Shown here in pieces: positions 41,235-50,857 of a DNA stretch of 64,000 nt. The notes under the pieces were generated by a model. It was given only the letters and a program-made list of their open reading frames with translations, was not told where the DNA came from and ran no database searches. The position numbers and the translations under genes were made by a program. The stretch comes from Silurus meridionalis. Taxonomy: Eukaryota; Chordata; Actinopteri; Siluriformes; Siluridae. The DNA is taken from positions 29,009,379 through 29,073,378 of the forward strand of contig NC_060891.1 of NCBI RefSeq assembly GCF_014805685.1, read 5' to 3'. The first letter of the stretch is position 1; the number at the start of each line of letters is the position of its first letter.

Positions 41235-41830
41235 ATGACTACACTATCTCTCACAGAACAACCTCGATGATCCGAACCAGTCTGGGTTCAAAGCAAAACA
41301 TTCCACAGAGACGGCCCTTTTGGCTGTTTCTGAGAAACTGCATGCTGCTCGATCAGCCAAGCTGTCATCTGTACTTATCCTCCTCGACCTTTCAGCAGCA
41401 TTTGAGACAGTCAACCACAAGACTCTCATCTAGCCTCAGGAGCTTCGGAACAGCATGGTGATGGTTTGCTTCCTACCTGGAAGGTCGCTCATACCAGGTA
41501 ACATGGAGGAGATCCACATCTGCCCCATGCAGACTCTCCACTGGTGTCCTACAAGGCTCGGTACTTGGTTCCCCTTCTCTTCTCCCTCTATAGCCACTCT
41601 ATTGGTGGAGTCATATTCTCAAATGGGTTTTCTTAACACTGCTATGCAGATGACACTCAACCCTTTTGCTGGTCAGCAGTTCTGTTTTGCTGGGGTTGAG
41701 TTTTAGTTGATGAGCACTCATCCATAAAGATCTGTCTGTCAAGCATGCCGAGATCTGAGCGGAAGCTGTGGTATCTGAGGTCAAGCTTTTCGAATAACTC
41801 TCCACTGCTCACCACCTCGAGTTAACTCTG
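41235..41830 (+). mobile_element. L2-type LINE RT fragment with fold-back (LINE D)
   Basis: Plus-strand RT of the LINE D type in broken frames: GGTTCAAAGCAAAACATTCC (GFKAKHST region), LLAVSEKLHAARSAKLS and SVLILLDLSAAFETVNHKTL, SYQVT..GDPHLPH region, GVLQGSVLG-type block, [10 protein letters not shown] at about 41638-41665. At 41675 the orientation flips: 41675-41785 is the antisense of the next LINE segment (matching 32221-32320), so the element folds back on itself. Antisense/sense thumb fragments (TLDNQLS) follow at 41825. Confidence 0.75.
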
Positions 41831-41874
41831 GACAATCAACTGTCCTTCTCCTAACATGTTGCTAATGTGGCTTT

Positions 41875-41938
41875 ACAACATCAACATAGACTACATCTTC
41901 CCTCAAGCCATCAGGCTCCTCAACAAACAACTGAACTG

Positions 41939-41987
<49 letters not shown>

Positions 41988-42175
41988 CTGTGTGACTGAT
42001 CTGCACAAACCGGACTCAACACACACTCATACTCACTTCGTGTGACTGTAATCTGATTTATATTAAGTGTGTAATCTTGTGTATCAGTGTAGATTTATTC
42101 ATTGCTAAAGACTCAAAGCACTTTTGTACGTTGCTCTGGATAAGGGCGTCTGCTAAATGGTGCAAATGTAATTGT
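41875..42175 (+). mobile_element. Chimeric LINE 3' end (LINE A-type tail + LINE D tail)
   Basis: TTCCCTCAAGCCATCAGGCT CCTCAACA is the end of the LINE A-type RT (FPQAIRLLN), followed by a (CA)n run (41940-41986). Then comes an L2-type tail, CAAAGCACTTTTGTACGTTG and CTCTGGATAAGGGCGTCTGC, as in LINE D/SINE tails. Confidence 0.6.
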
Positions 42176-42199
42176 AGACTTCTTCCATAAACATTATAC

Positions 42200-42300
42200 A
42201 CCATATGGGTTTGATTGGATGATCTTTTGCTGTAAAGCTCTAACTGAACTACCTTACTGAGACCCTACTAAACACCTTTGTGATGCATTGGTGGGCCGTG
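42200..42300 (+). mobile_element. Decayed Tc1-type transposase C-terminal remnant
   Basis: ACTGAGACCCTACTAAACAC CTTTGTGATGCATTGG resembles the codons of the L-N-P-I-E-x-L-W-D-E-L motif of Tc1 transposases. It is a single short block, so confidence is low. Confidence 0.35.
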
Positions 42301-42636
42301 TATTTGGTACCTGGTCCTTCAGTGAGGACGTACCCGACTTAATCCACCTCTTAATACACCACTATCACGTTGCAATTATAGAAACCATCAATACAATACA
42401 AACACACAATATAACGACACGTGGCATTACAGAGAGATGTTTCACATCTGGAGGTAAAAACCATTTTACTAAAACAACAAACCCAGTTACACTCCAAACC
42501 TCTACACTACAACCACAACTGTGCACCTACAACATCTGGAGCAGTTCACAATCAATATTTGTCTAATAACATGACAGAAAGATTTAAATGTAAATAAAAT
42601 TCAACCTACTCACCAGAGATGCAGACTCATAATGTG
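42301..42636. other. No gene seen
   Basis: Unassigned. A 92-codon plus frame at 42288-42566 is threonine/isoleucine-rich, with no recognisable similarity. Confidence 0.4.
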
Positions 42637-42822
42637 CAGCGCCCCCCAGAGGCTGTAATCCAGTGCTTAAGGTGTTTGACTTCTGAGCAGAAGGTCATGA
42701 GTTCAAATCCCACCACCACGAATCTTAAGTCCGATAATCCCCAACTGTTTAGGTGTATGAATATGATAAGTGTAAGTTGCTCTGGATAGGGGCATCTGCA
42801 AAATGCTGTAAATGCAGAATAA
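42637..42822 (+). mobile_element. tRNA-derived SINE
   Basis: Head with CCAGTGCTTAAGGTGTTTGA and B box GGTCATGAGTTCAAATCCC (42693-42711), a short body, then tail AAGTTGCTCTGGATAGGGGC and ATCTGCAAAATGCTG shared with the LINE D 3' end (31395-31430 inverted). Tail sharing suggests mobilisation by that LINE. It is not a functional tRNA: no acceptor-stem pairing is visible. Confidence 0.7.
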
Positions 42823-42824
42823 AT

Positions 42825-42900
42825 CACCACCTCCTGACCAATCAGAGTGCAGAATTGCAGTTATGGTGTTTTTGATTAAGACAGATTGATTAAGCAGAAA
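42825..42900 (-). repeat. Dispersed repeat (CTCTGATTGG family), inverted copy
   Basis: CACCTCCTGACCAATCAGAG TGCAGAATTGCAG is the reverse complement of the family start (CTCTGATTGGTCAGGAGGTG). Confidence 0.45.
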
Positions 42901-42904
42901 GCAA

Positions 42905-43772
42905 GTTTTGTGTACACAAGATTCAGCTGAGACGACCATCACTGAAGCAGCAGAGTGATGGATAATCAGGAGCATCACCACACACACCCACACACACACG
43001 CAGTCTGACACACACTCGGGACACGTTTCACCAGTGCAGTCCGTCACTCTGCCGTCGTCTTTTATCCTAATTACGTCTGGCTCAGAGTGGGACTGAAGCC
43101 CAAGGTGTTGGTTTGTAACTCATCACTGATGTGAGAGGTGTGTGTGTGTGTGTGTGTGTGTGTAACAGCAGAGCTGGCAGGAATCCACATCTTCAAGACT
43201 GAAGGATTAGAGGAGATGTAAGGTTGATTAGATCGCTCTGTGTCTTGGGGTTGCAGCTTTTGCCCCAGAGCTGGTTTCATTTCACTCTTCTCTGAAACTG
43301 GATCTTCTCTTGCCCATGGGTCCTAAAACCCAATCTGCCCTTTTTTATGTTGCTTTTTTCTCCCACGCCCAGAACTGACTGGAGAGCTTCTTAGCATTTT
43401 GTTGCATGAGAAACTCTTTTGAAGCATCATTTGCTCCTCCTTCTGGAACACCTGAATTAAGGATGGAGAGAAGGATGAATCTTTAAGACCCAAGTGGTGA
43501 TGATTTGATATTTAGATTAGAGACTAGATTAGGCTGGAGCTCTACAGATCTCCAGAGTGAAATAAACTGAGAGTTGTTCCTCAGGCACCCCTTTTGATGA
43601 GATTAGACAGATTAATGTTTGGAAATCATTAATGTTCAAACTCAGATGATGGTGTGTTTGAAGAACATTGAATATTAATGTTTTATAAACTGGACTGGTG
43701 TTTACTGTGTGTGTCCATGCTGAGTAATAATCTATTAATAATCCAGCTTTTTCCAACAGAATACACCATCAT
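42905..43772. other. No gene seen; short (GT)n
   Basis: Unassigned DNA with a GT run at 43139-43162 and short CA patches at 42978-43000. No domain is recognisable in any frame. Confidence 0.4.
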
Positions 43773-44088
43773 CAAATCAAATTACATTTTATTTGTCACA
43801 TACACATACATGCAGTGAAATGCTTTGTACGAGTGTCCGGCATGAGGGAACAGGATGGGGGGGTGATAAAATAATAAAACAAGGGAAAAAAAGAATGCAG
43901 ATAAATTAAAACAATAAACTATGGTATATATAAAAATATATGTAAAGATAAAGATATATATATATATATTAGGAAAAATCTGAAAAATTGTATATACAGG
44001 GTATGTTTATGTACAGTAACAGGCCATGCTTATGTACAGTAGACAATAATCACATAAGGTGGTTGATGTGATTGTCTTTAAAGCGAAC

Positions 44089-44168
44089 GTGTGCGGTATG
44101 GTGTGGTATAAGTGAACTTGTGCGGTATGGTGTGGTATAAGTAAACGTGTGCGGTATGGTGTGGTATA
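44089..44168 (-). repeat. About 29-bp minisatellite, 3 units, in LINE B 3' UTR
   Basis: Three units of GTGCGGTATGGTGTGGTATA separated by AGTGAACTT / AGTAAACGT. Confidence 0.8.
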
Positions 44169-44216
44169 AAGTGCACTGTGCCATGCAAGTCCACAGTTAA
44201 AGTGACTGTCCAGGGT

Positions 44217-45697
44217 TTACAGTGTTGTAGTGTGGAAGAAAGAAAAATAAAAATATTTGCAGAAGTGTGATGATGGAGAGAGTGACCAGCTTTTAGATCC
44301 AGCTTTTAGATCCTGGGTGTTTCCTGGTTTAAACTTGGCCTGCGGGAAGAAGCTCCTCCTCATTCTCTCTGTGTTCGCTTGCAGGGAGCGGAAGCATTTC
44401 CCTGAACGCAACAAAGTACAGAGTCCATTGTTGGAATGGCTAAGGTCCATCATAATCTTCCTGGCTCTGGTCCTGCACCGCTTGCTGTAGATGTCCTGCA
44501 GGTTAGGGAGCTCGGTGTGGATGGTACGTTCAGCTGAACGCACCACCCTCTGGAGGGCTCGCCTGTCCTGCATGGTGCTGTTCTTGAACCAGGAAGTGAT
44601 GCTACCCGTCAAGACGCTCTCAATGGTGCAGGTGTAGAAAGTCTTCAAACTACCCTCTCAGGTGCTAAAGTCCCTTAAGCAGCTCAGATGGTACAGACGC
44701 TGCCTGGCCTTCTTCACCAGGGTGTTGGTATGGCAGGACCAAGAAAGGTCCTGTGTGATGTGAACACCTAGGTACTGTCCACTCTCTCCACTGGGTCACT
44801 GGGGTTTAGTGCTTGGTATGACCACTCCTCCTTCGTGCTTAAGTCCACAATCAACTCCTTAGTCTTGCTGACCTTCAGGAGAAGGTTGTTCTCCTGGCAC
44901 CATCTCTCCAGGTTTTTAACCTCCTGTAGGTAGTCTAATCGTTGTTGGAGATCAGACCCACCACAACAGTGTAGTCAGCAAACTTGATGATGTTGGTGGA
45001 GTTGAATGTGGCCACACAGTCGTATGTGTACAGTGAGTACAGCAGGGGGCTCAGAACACAACCCTGGGGAGCTCCAGTGCTGAGGGTGAGGGTGGATGAA
45101 GTGTGTTTTTCCACCCGTACTGTCAGTCAGGAAGTTAGAGATCCATTGACACAGCTGCTGGCTGGAGGGAATTATGGTGTTAAAAGCTGAACTGTAGTCA
45201 ACAAACAGCATCTATGTATAATTCCCATTTCTTTGGTCCAGGTGGCTCATCATGGTGTGGAGGAGATGAGCAATGGCGTCCCCAGTAGAATGGTTCTGAC
45301 GGTATGCAAACTGTAGTGGGTCCAGTGTGTCTGGTAGTGATGCAGTGATAAAGTCTCTGATCAGTCTCTCAAAGCACTTCATCACTACTGAGGTCAAGGC
45401 TACAGGGCGATAGTCGTTAAGGCAGGCAGGCTGGGGTTTTTTCGGGACAGGAACAATGGTGGACTGTTCCAGTGAGAGAGGTTGAATATCTCAGTGAACA
45501 CCGGTGCTCCTGGTATTCACTCTCTTGAATGCCATTCTCACTTTATGCTCCGAGATGGTGAACGTGTTTACCTCTCCGGCTCTCTCTGCGTGCATGCTGG
45601 TTGTGCCGCTAGCACCACTAGCGTGGTTAGCTGCAGCCTCGAAATGAGTGTAAAAGGTGTTTAGCTCGTCTGCCAGAGAAGCGTCCAAATTCACCAT
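44217..45697 (-). pseudogene. LINE B reverse transcriptase, broken
   Basis: Pieces in order: SLADELNTFYTHFE and FTISEHKVRMAFKRVNTRST (45491-45697), [20 protein letters not shown] and [20 protein letters not shown] (45212-45397), [15 protein letters not shown] (first Asp, 45160-45211), a [14 protein letters not shown] region at about 45040-45090, and the FADD position at 44970-44990. Here the codons read TTT GCT GAC TAC, that is FADY, so the second catalytic Asp is Tyr. The C-terminus is YTCTIESVLTGSITSWFKNS (44600-44640) and CFRSLQANTERMRRSFFPQA. Several frameshifts. Confidence 0.85.
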
Positions 45698-45775
45698 TTT
45701 AGAAGATGGTGTTCTATAGTCTGTGATTGTTCTTAGTCCCTGCCACAGGCTCCTAGAGCCACCATGTTGGAACTG

Positions 45776-47029
45776 TTACTCTAGTTTCCTCTCGTAGCAC
45801 CGCTTTGCATCCTTCACCACTCTGCGAACACTGTAAAACGCAGCCTTGTATTCATCCATGTCCCTGTTGTCGAGCCCTGTGTTGTAGGCAATGGAGCGGG
45901 ATCTCAGAGCGTCGCGGATGGTTTTATCCACCCACAGCTTCTGGTTGGGAAACGTTCTGATAGTACTTTTTTGCACCGTATCATCCGCGAGTTTCCCGAT
46001 TAATCCCACAACCGCTTCCGTAAACATGTTGACGTCATCAGAGCTGCGCCGGAACATGTCCCAGTCTGCGTCATCCAAAGCGTCCTGCAGAGCGGCCATC
46101 GATTGGTCGGTCCAGCGCGCGACCTCCCTCTGAACCGGAGCTTTCTGTTTCATCCTTTGTTTGTAAACAGACATGAGGAAGATGGCGGCATGGTCTGATT
46201 TCCCAAATGATGGACGTGATTGTGCCTTGTAGCTGTTCTTGAATGGTGTGTAACAGTGGTCCAGTGTTCTTTCGCCCCTGGTGGGGCAGGTGATGTGCTG
46301 ATGAAAGTTCAGTAGTGCGCGCTTGAAGTTGGCACTGTTGAAATCTCCGACCACAATGAGCGCAGCGTCCCGATGCTGTGTTTGGTGAAGTGTTAGTGTT
46401 TCGTGTAAGTCCCATACTGCAATGTCCGCTTGCGGTGGATTATAAATGGCACTGACTATGACCGAGCTGAATTCCCGAGGTAGATAAAAGAGCCAACATT
46501 TGATGGTCAGTAGTTCCAGGTTTGGTGTGCAGGAGCGTGAAAGAGAATGATGCTCGCGTTGTCGCCCCAGTGGTTGTTCACGATCAGACACACTCCACCT
46601 TCTCTTGACTTCCCTGCTTGACTTTCCTTCCAGTGTTCTGTCCATGCAGTAAACCGAGAAAAACTTGGCCGGCTGGATGGCGTGGTCTGGTACCGCTGGG
46701 TTCAGCCATGTCTCGGTAAAGCAGAGAAGGTTGCAGTCCTGAATGTCTCTCTGGAACTTGACCCTTGCCCTGAGGTCATCGAGCTTGTTCTCCAGTGACT
46801 GGACCTTGGCTAACAGAATACTAGGTAAGGGAGCGCGGTGTGCGCGTGCCGTCAGCCTGTTCCTGACGCCGGCTCGTTTCCCTCGCGGACGCCGGTACAG
46901 GTCGCGTCCATTGTTCTCCCTCAGGATCTCGCTCGGCCAGTATGGGTCCGGGTTTAAAAGCGGCGAAAGGTGAGTGCATTGTACACCAATAGATATAAGA
47001 GTGTCTCTGTCATATCTAATGATGTCCAT
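45776..47029 (-). CDS. LINE B endonuclease-containing ORF (5' half of ORF2-like gene)
   Basis: 417 uninterrupted codons from ATG 47029. After a basic N-terminal segment (YRRPRGKRAGVRNRLTARAH) comes an APE-type endonuclease: LLCFTETWLNPAVPDHAIQ, then CWLFYLPREFSSVIVSAIYN, LIVVGDFNSANFKRALL (Asp/Asn catalytic motif) and FGKSDHAAIFLM (SDH motif). The linker follows: EVARWTDQSMAALQDALDDA, DWDMFRRSS. The GGGV-C motif seen in LINE A is degraded here (ERKSSREVKRR-like region at about 46560-46620), so an earlier frameshift pair may exist. It stops at 45776 before the RT. Confidence 0.8.
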   Translation of the reverse strand: MDIIRYDRDTLISIGVQCTHLSPLLNPDPYWPSEILRENNGRDLYRRPRGKRAGVRNRLTARAHRAPLPSILLAKVQSLENKLDDLRARVKFQRDIQDCNLLCFTETWLNPAVPDHAIQPAKFFSVYCMDRTLEGKSSREVKRRWSVSDREQPLGRQREHHSLSRSCTPNLELLTIKCWLFYLPREFSSVIVSAIYNPPQADIAVWDLHETLTLHQTQHRDAALIVVGDFNSANFKRALLNFHQHITCPTRGERTLDHCYTPFKNSYKAQSRPSFGKSDHAAIFLMSVYKQRMKQKAPVQREVARWTDQSMAALQDALDDADWDMFRRSSDDVNMFTEAVVGLIGKLADDTVQKSTIRTFPNQKLWVDKTIRDALRSRSIAYNTGLDNRDMDEYKAAFYSVRRVVKDAKRCYERKLE

Positions 47030-47144
47030 CTGATGTAGATGGAACTAAAACTAGTTAAATAAAAGTATAAAATAAACAAACAAAAAAAAAAACCTAGCCG
47101 GAGCAGTCGTGACGGCAGCCAACCTCACCGGCACCATCTTGGAC

Positions 47145-47764
47145 CTGTCATGCTAACAATAATCAGAAATATTTAGCGTTATCGGCTGATTTTGTCCAAG
47201 AATATGCATTAAATAATTCCCAAAAGTCTAATCTCTTCATTTCAGGAGTGTATGTTCATGTTAGAGTTTTTTAAATGTTTATTTATTTATTTATTTATTA
47301 TATTTTTATTTATTTCTCACTAAAACAAAACAACTGAGCTGATCAGTTAACACACACAGCATACACTCAAGCATATTAATAACAATATATTGCTAATATA
47401 TTTTATATGATATTTGACCATGGAAAGGCAAAGGGAAAATCAAAACAGGAGGAAAATGATGACCAATGTTAGAGTTTTTATTCAATCATCATTTCAGCAT
47501 CACATCATAAGTTCCCAGGGTCAAAGTAATCTTCAGTGAGATCTTTAGAATCAGTAGTACTAACGTCTGGAGCATAAACATGCTGTTTGAACGCTGTGGT
47601 TTTAACCAATTCGATTTCAAGTTGCTGACTCCAGGGCTCTCCAGCAGTTGTGCAATAACTTCAAAATGTTCACGTCCTTTGATTGGATGGTCAGAGAGCA
47701 TCACTAGTCAGAGCTTACAAACCACATCTGTAGCAGGACCTCAAGATCCCCTGTAAGTGCAGTT
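47145..47764. other. AT-rich, no gene seen
   Basis: Contains a (TTTA)n patch at 47278-47300. No recognised feature; short minus frames near 47489-47704 have no similarity. Confidence 0.4.
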
Positions 47765-48180
47765 GCGCTCCGAAAGTCCCTCTGAAGGCGACGTCACAGT
47801 CCCGAGTCTCTCAAAAGGCACCTTCAAGTCAGAAGGCAACGTTGCAGTCCCAGGTCTTTCTGAAGGCACCATCGCATTTCCAAGCTCGTCCAAAAGCGAC
47901 GGCACTCTTCCGAGTCCCTCAGAAGGCTCCGTCGTGCTTCCAAGTTCCTCGGAAGGCGACGTCGCACCTCTGACATCCACTGAGTGCCTTTGATCTCTGC
48001 CGATGGTTTCGCTTGGCCTCTGACCTCCGCTGAGGGTTTTGCTCCGCTCCAGACCTCCGCCGGGTACTTCACTCAGTCTCTGATCTCAGCGGAGGGCGTC
48101 AATCGGCCTCTGAACTATCCGGAAGGCGTTGCGCAGCCTCTGATCTCCGTTGAGTGGGTATCGCTCAGCCTCCGGACAAC
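47765..48180 (+). repeat. 30-bp minisatellite in coding phase (10-residue repeat)
   Basis: About 13 tandem units of 30 bp, e.g. CTGAAGGCGACGTCACAGTC plus CCGAGTCTCT. On the plus strand they translate as 10-residue repeats of the type SEG-x-V-x-VPS-x (47757-47993). After a one-frame shift near 47990 the type becomes PLISAEGVxx / PLTSAEGFAP (47984-48180). Periodicity is kept across the shift. GC content is far above that of the flanking AT-rich DNA. It lies just upstream of an LTR-like end. It may be part of a gypsy-type element's coding or spacer region; no known domain is recognised. Confidence 0.75.
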
Positions 48181-48189
48181 TGCAGGGGG

Positions 48190-48628
48190 CGACGCTCCTC
48201 TGCTGGTCTTCTACGTTGGGCGTCGCTTTGTCTTTTGTCCTTCCCTGCCTTCCCCTGATCCTTAGCGATGCGGGCCTGTCCAAGTCTTCCCTCTTCTGGG
48301 CCTCCTCCTTCAAACCTGGATGGATGACAAGACCCTCCTCAGAGTGCCCTAGCCCACCTGGCGAGAGTGGGATCCTCCTACCATGCCTCCCTGTGCGGCT
48401 CTCTCTCTGGCGCTCCCACCGCTAATCGCCGACACCTGTTCCACATTACCGTTCCACTACCCGTGTTCTGGAATATACCCGCATTACGGATTATACCCGC
48501 CTTCTGGATTCCACCCGCTTGACGGATTATACTCGCATCCCGGTTCGTAACTCTTCTGTTTGTGCTCTGAACTTTAATAAAGCATGATAGAGTTACTCCC
48601 GCTTCCCATGCGTGGTCACTATCCTAAC
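48190..48628 (+). mobile_element. LTR-like end of a gypsy-type element
   Basis: CGCCGACACCTGTTCCACATTACCG-type wording at about 48428, three imperfect GGATTATACCCGC / GGATTCCACCCGC repeats at 48480-48535, a polyadenylation-like CTTTAATAAAGCATG at about 48573, and an end at CACTATCCTAACA (48628). Layout and wording resemble fish gypsy LTR 3' portions. The LTR start is not located with confidence, and no partner LTR is in the window. Confidence 0.45.
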
Positions 48629-48894
48629 ACCTGCAAAATCTCACATCTATTCATGTGGATTTAATCGCTGAATTTATTCCACAACGACTGAAAGAGGAGA
48701 AGAAACTGATTTGATCACACCTACAAGAACGACGGATTTTTCAGTAAAAGCTGGACATCGTGATTGAAAGTCACCAAAACACTTTTGTATTTTCATTCAT
48801 TAGGAATTTGCACAAAAACACAGAATTTACCTTTATTTCAAATCCCTAAGAAAACCATAATGTACAGAAACAATACGCTGAAAAACCCGGGGTG

Positions 48895-48933
48895 ATGTGA
48901 TGAGGTGAATATAAAAGCTTCTGCTGGAGATGA

Positions 48934-48988
<55 letters not shown>

Positions 48989-49030
48989 TGAGGTGAATAT
49001 CGATGCTTATGCTGGAGATGATGTATGTGG
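48895..49030. repeat. Direct duplication flanking a (GT)n array
   Basis: GATGAGGTGAATATAAAAGC TTCTGCTGGAGATGATGTATG (48900-48940) and GATGAGGTGAATATCGATGC TTATGCTGGAGATGATGTATG (48987-49027) flank a GT run (48938-48986). This is an 88-bp duplication unit carrying the microsatellite. Confidence 0.85.
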
Positions 49031-49545
49031 AGGTGCAGTTGTGGCTCCAGTGAAAGGAGACGTGCTGAATTGTGATCATTGTGTTTGTTGCTTTAGTGAT
49101 GATGTTCATTGTGACTGGATGAGATCCTGTGTGTGATGCAGCTCTGATCTACTGCACTTCTCTATTATACTGATGCTTTCTGTAGAAGTGGCTTCATAAT
49201 GATGGGATTAAGAGGTGGACTGATTCAGGTAGAACATCTCTGAAGACCTGGGAGTAAAATACACGACCTGTTACTGTTGTTTATGATGTTTATGTAAGGT
49301 GTACAGAAGGAGTCTCCAGTGTCAGTGCTTTATAAAGCATAGATGTGAAACTGCATCTACAGATTAGTAAAGTTTCTGAAAAGAGAATAAGAGAAAGAGA
49401 GAATACAGAGAGGATGGTGAGTGTTTAGAGTGTTTTCAATAATGAAAGTGACAACAGGATCATAAATAATTTCACTAAGCAGTAAATGCAGATTGGTGTG
49501 TTGTTAGACTAATAAAACACTGTCTTTTCCATTTTTATATATACA
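49031..49545. other. Unassigned DNA with dispersed-repeat motif
   Basis: The motif GTACAGAAGGAGTCTCCAGT at about 49301 also occurs at 2125. No gene is seen. Confidence 0.45.
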
Positions 49546-49563
49546 GTATATATACACTATATA
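49546..49563. other. Target-site duplication, left copy
   Basis: GTATATATACACTATATA, identical to 52686-52703. The two copies bracket the RTE element exactly. Confidence 0.85.
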
Positions 49564-49680
49564 ACCCAGCCATTATGGATGCACAAGCCAGTGCACTCTT
49601 AGTGCCGGTCCCAAGCCCGGGTAAATGGGGAGGGTTGCGTTAGGAAGGGCATCCAGCGTAAAACATGTGCCAAATCAAAT

Positions 49681-49923
49681 ATGCGGATCACAAAGGAGAA
49701 TTTCATACCGGATCGGTCGAGGCCCGGGTTAACAACGACCGCCACAGGTATCGTTAGCCGACAGGGTACCGGTGGAAATTGGGCTACTGTTGGCCGAAGG
49801 AGGAGAAGGAGAGGAGGAAGACGTCTACAGAGACGGCAGGAAAAGGAGCAGTGTAGGAGAGTAGAGGTTCGGGTTGGTACTTTAAATGTTGGTACTATGA
49901 CGGGTAAAGGGAGAGATAGCTGA
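49681..49923 (+). pseudogene. RTE N-terminal segment
   Basis: 80 codons: basic leader (RRRRRRGGRRLQRRQEKEQC) and the first endonuclease strand VRVGTLNVGTMTGKGRDS, ending at a premature stop (49921-49923). The Asn of LNVGT is the first endonuclease active-site residue. The next part (VQETKWKG at about 49950-49990, the catalytic Glu) lies in another frame. Confidence 0.8.
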
Positions 49924-50055
49924 TATGATGGAGAGGAGAAAGGTAGATATGCTGTGTGTTCAGGAGACCAAGTGGAAAGGGAGTAAGGCCAGGAACATTG
50001 GAGGTGGGTTTAAACTGTTTTATCATGGTGTGGATGGAAGAGAAATGGTGTAGGG

Positions 50056-50781
50056 GTGATTCTGAAGGAAGAGTACAGTAAGAGTGTAGTAGAGGTGAAG
50101 AGAGTTTCTGATAGGGTGATGATCGTGAAGGTGGAAGTTGAAGGGATGATGATAAATGTCATCAGTGCCTATGCTCCACAAGTTGGCTGTGAGATGGAGG
50201 AAAAGGAAAGATTCTGGAGTGAATTAGATGAAGTGGTAGATGGTGTACCTAGGAAAGAACGATTGGTGATTGGGGCAGACTTTAATGGGCATGTAGGTGA
50301 AGGGAACAGAGGTGATGAGGAGGTGATGGGTAGGTATGGTTTTAAGGAGAGGAATGTGGAAGGGCAGATGGTGGTAGATTTTGCTAAAAGGATGGAAATG
50401 GCAGTGGTGAACACGTATTTTAAGAAGAAGGAGGATCATAGGGTGACGTATAAGAGTGGAGGAAGGTGCACACAGGTGGACTATGTGCTATGCAGGAGAT
50501 GCAACCTGAAGGAGATTGGAGACTGTAAGGTGTTGGCGGGGGACAGTGTAGCTAGACAGCATCGGATGGTGGTCTGTAGGATGGTTTTGGAGGCGAAGAA
50601 GAAGAGGAGGAAAGTAAGGATTGAAAGAAGAATAAGATGGTGGAAACTGAAGGAGGAAGAGTGTAGTGTGAGGTTCAGGGAAGAGGTCAGACAGGGGCTT
50701 GGTGGTGGTGAAGAGGTGCCGGATGATTGGGCAACTACTGCAGGAGTGATGAGGAGGCAGCTAGAAAAGTACTTGGTGTGA
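50056..50781 (+). CDS. RTE endonuclease core and linker ORF
   Basis: 241 open codons of the APE-type endonuclease: MINVISAYAPQVGCEMEEKE, LVIGADFNGHVGEGNRGDEE (catalytic Asp/Asn), GFKERNVEGQMVVDFAKRME, YKSGGRCTQVDYVLCRR and GDSVARQHRMVVCRM (terminal His motif). A basic linker follows (KKKRRKVRIERRIRWWKLKE) and the frame ends at 50779-50781. The endonuclease would nick target DNA to prime reverse transcription. Only its N-terminus is frame-shifted away. Confidence 0.85.
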   Translation: MILKEEYSKSVVEVKRVSDRVMIVKVEVEGMMINVISAYAPQVGCEMEEKERFWSELDEVVDGVPRKERLVIGADFNGHVGEGNRGDEEVMGRYGFKERNVEGQMVVDFAKRMEMAVVNTYFKKKEDHRVTYKSGGRCTQVDYVLCRRCNLKEIGDCKVLAGDSVARQHRMVVCRMVLEAKKKRRKVRIERRIRWWKLKEEECSVRFREEVRQGLGGGEEVPDDWATTAGVMRRQLEKYLV

Positions 50782-50857
50782 CATCTGGAAATAGAAAGCA
50801 AGACAAGGAGACGTGGTGGTGGAATGAGGAAGTGCAGGAGAGCATTAGGGAAAGAGG

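Larger units (their letters stand above)
43773..47142 (-). mobile_element. Long jockey/CR1-type LINE (LINE B), minus strand
   Basis: About 3.4 kb. The 5' end (47142) reads CCAAGATGGTGCCGGTGAGG and GGCTGCCGTCACGACTGCTC, identical in kind to the start at 30988, followed by a T-rich leader. Then come the endonuclease frame 45776-47029, broken RT frames 44217-45697, and a 3' UTR with a 3-unit minisatellite (44089-44168). The tail at 43773 is TGACAAATAAAATGTAATTT plus GATTTGAT. Related 3' end: 19925-20135. Inactive because of frameshifts and a lost catalytic Asp. Confidence 0.88.

Noticed and set aside
47741..48072. Minus-strand frames through the 30-bp repeat
   Set aside because: Antisense reflection of a 30-bp periodic array: the multiple-of-three period keeps all frames open. 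The plus strand is only slightly better supported.
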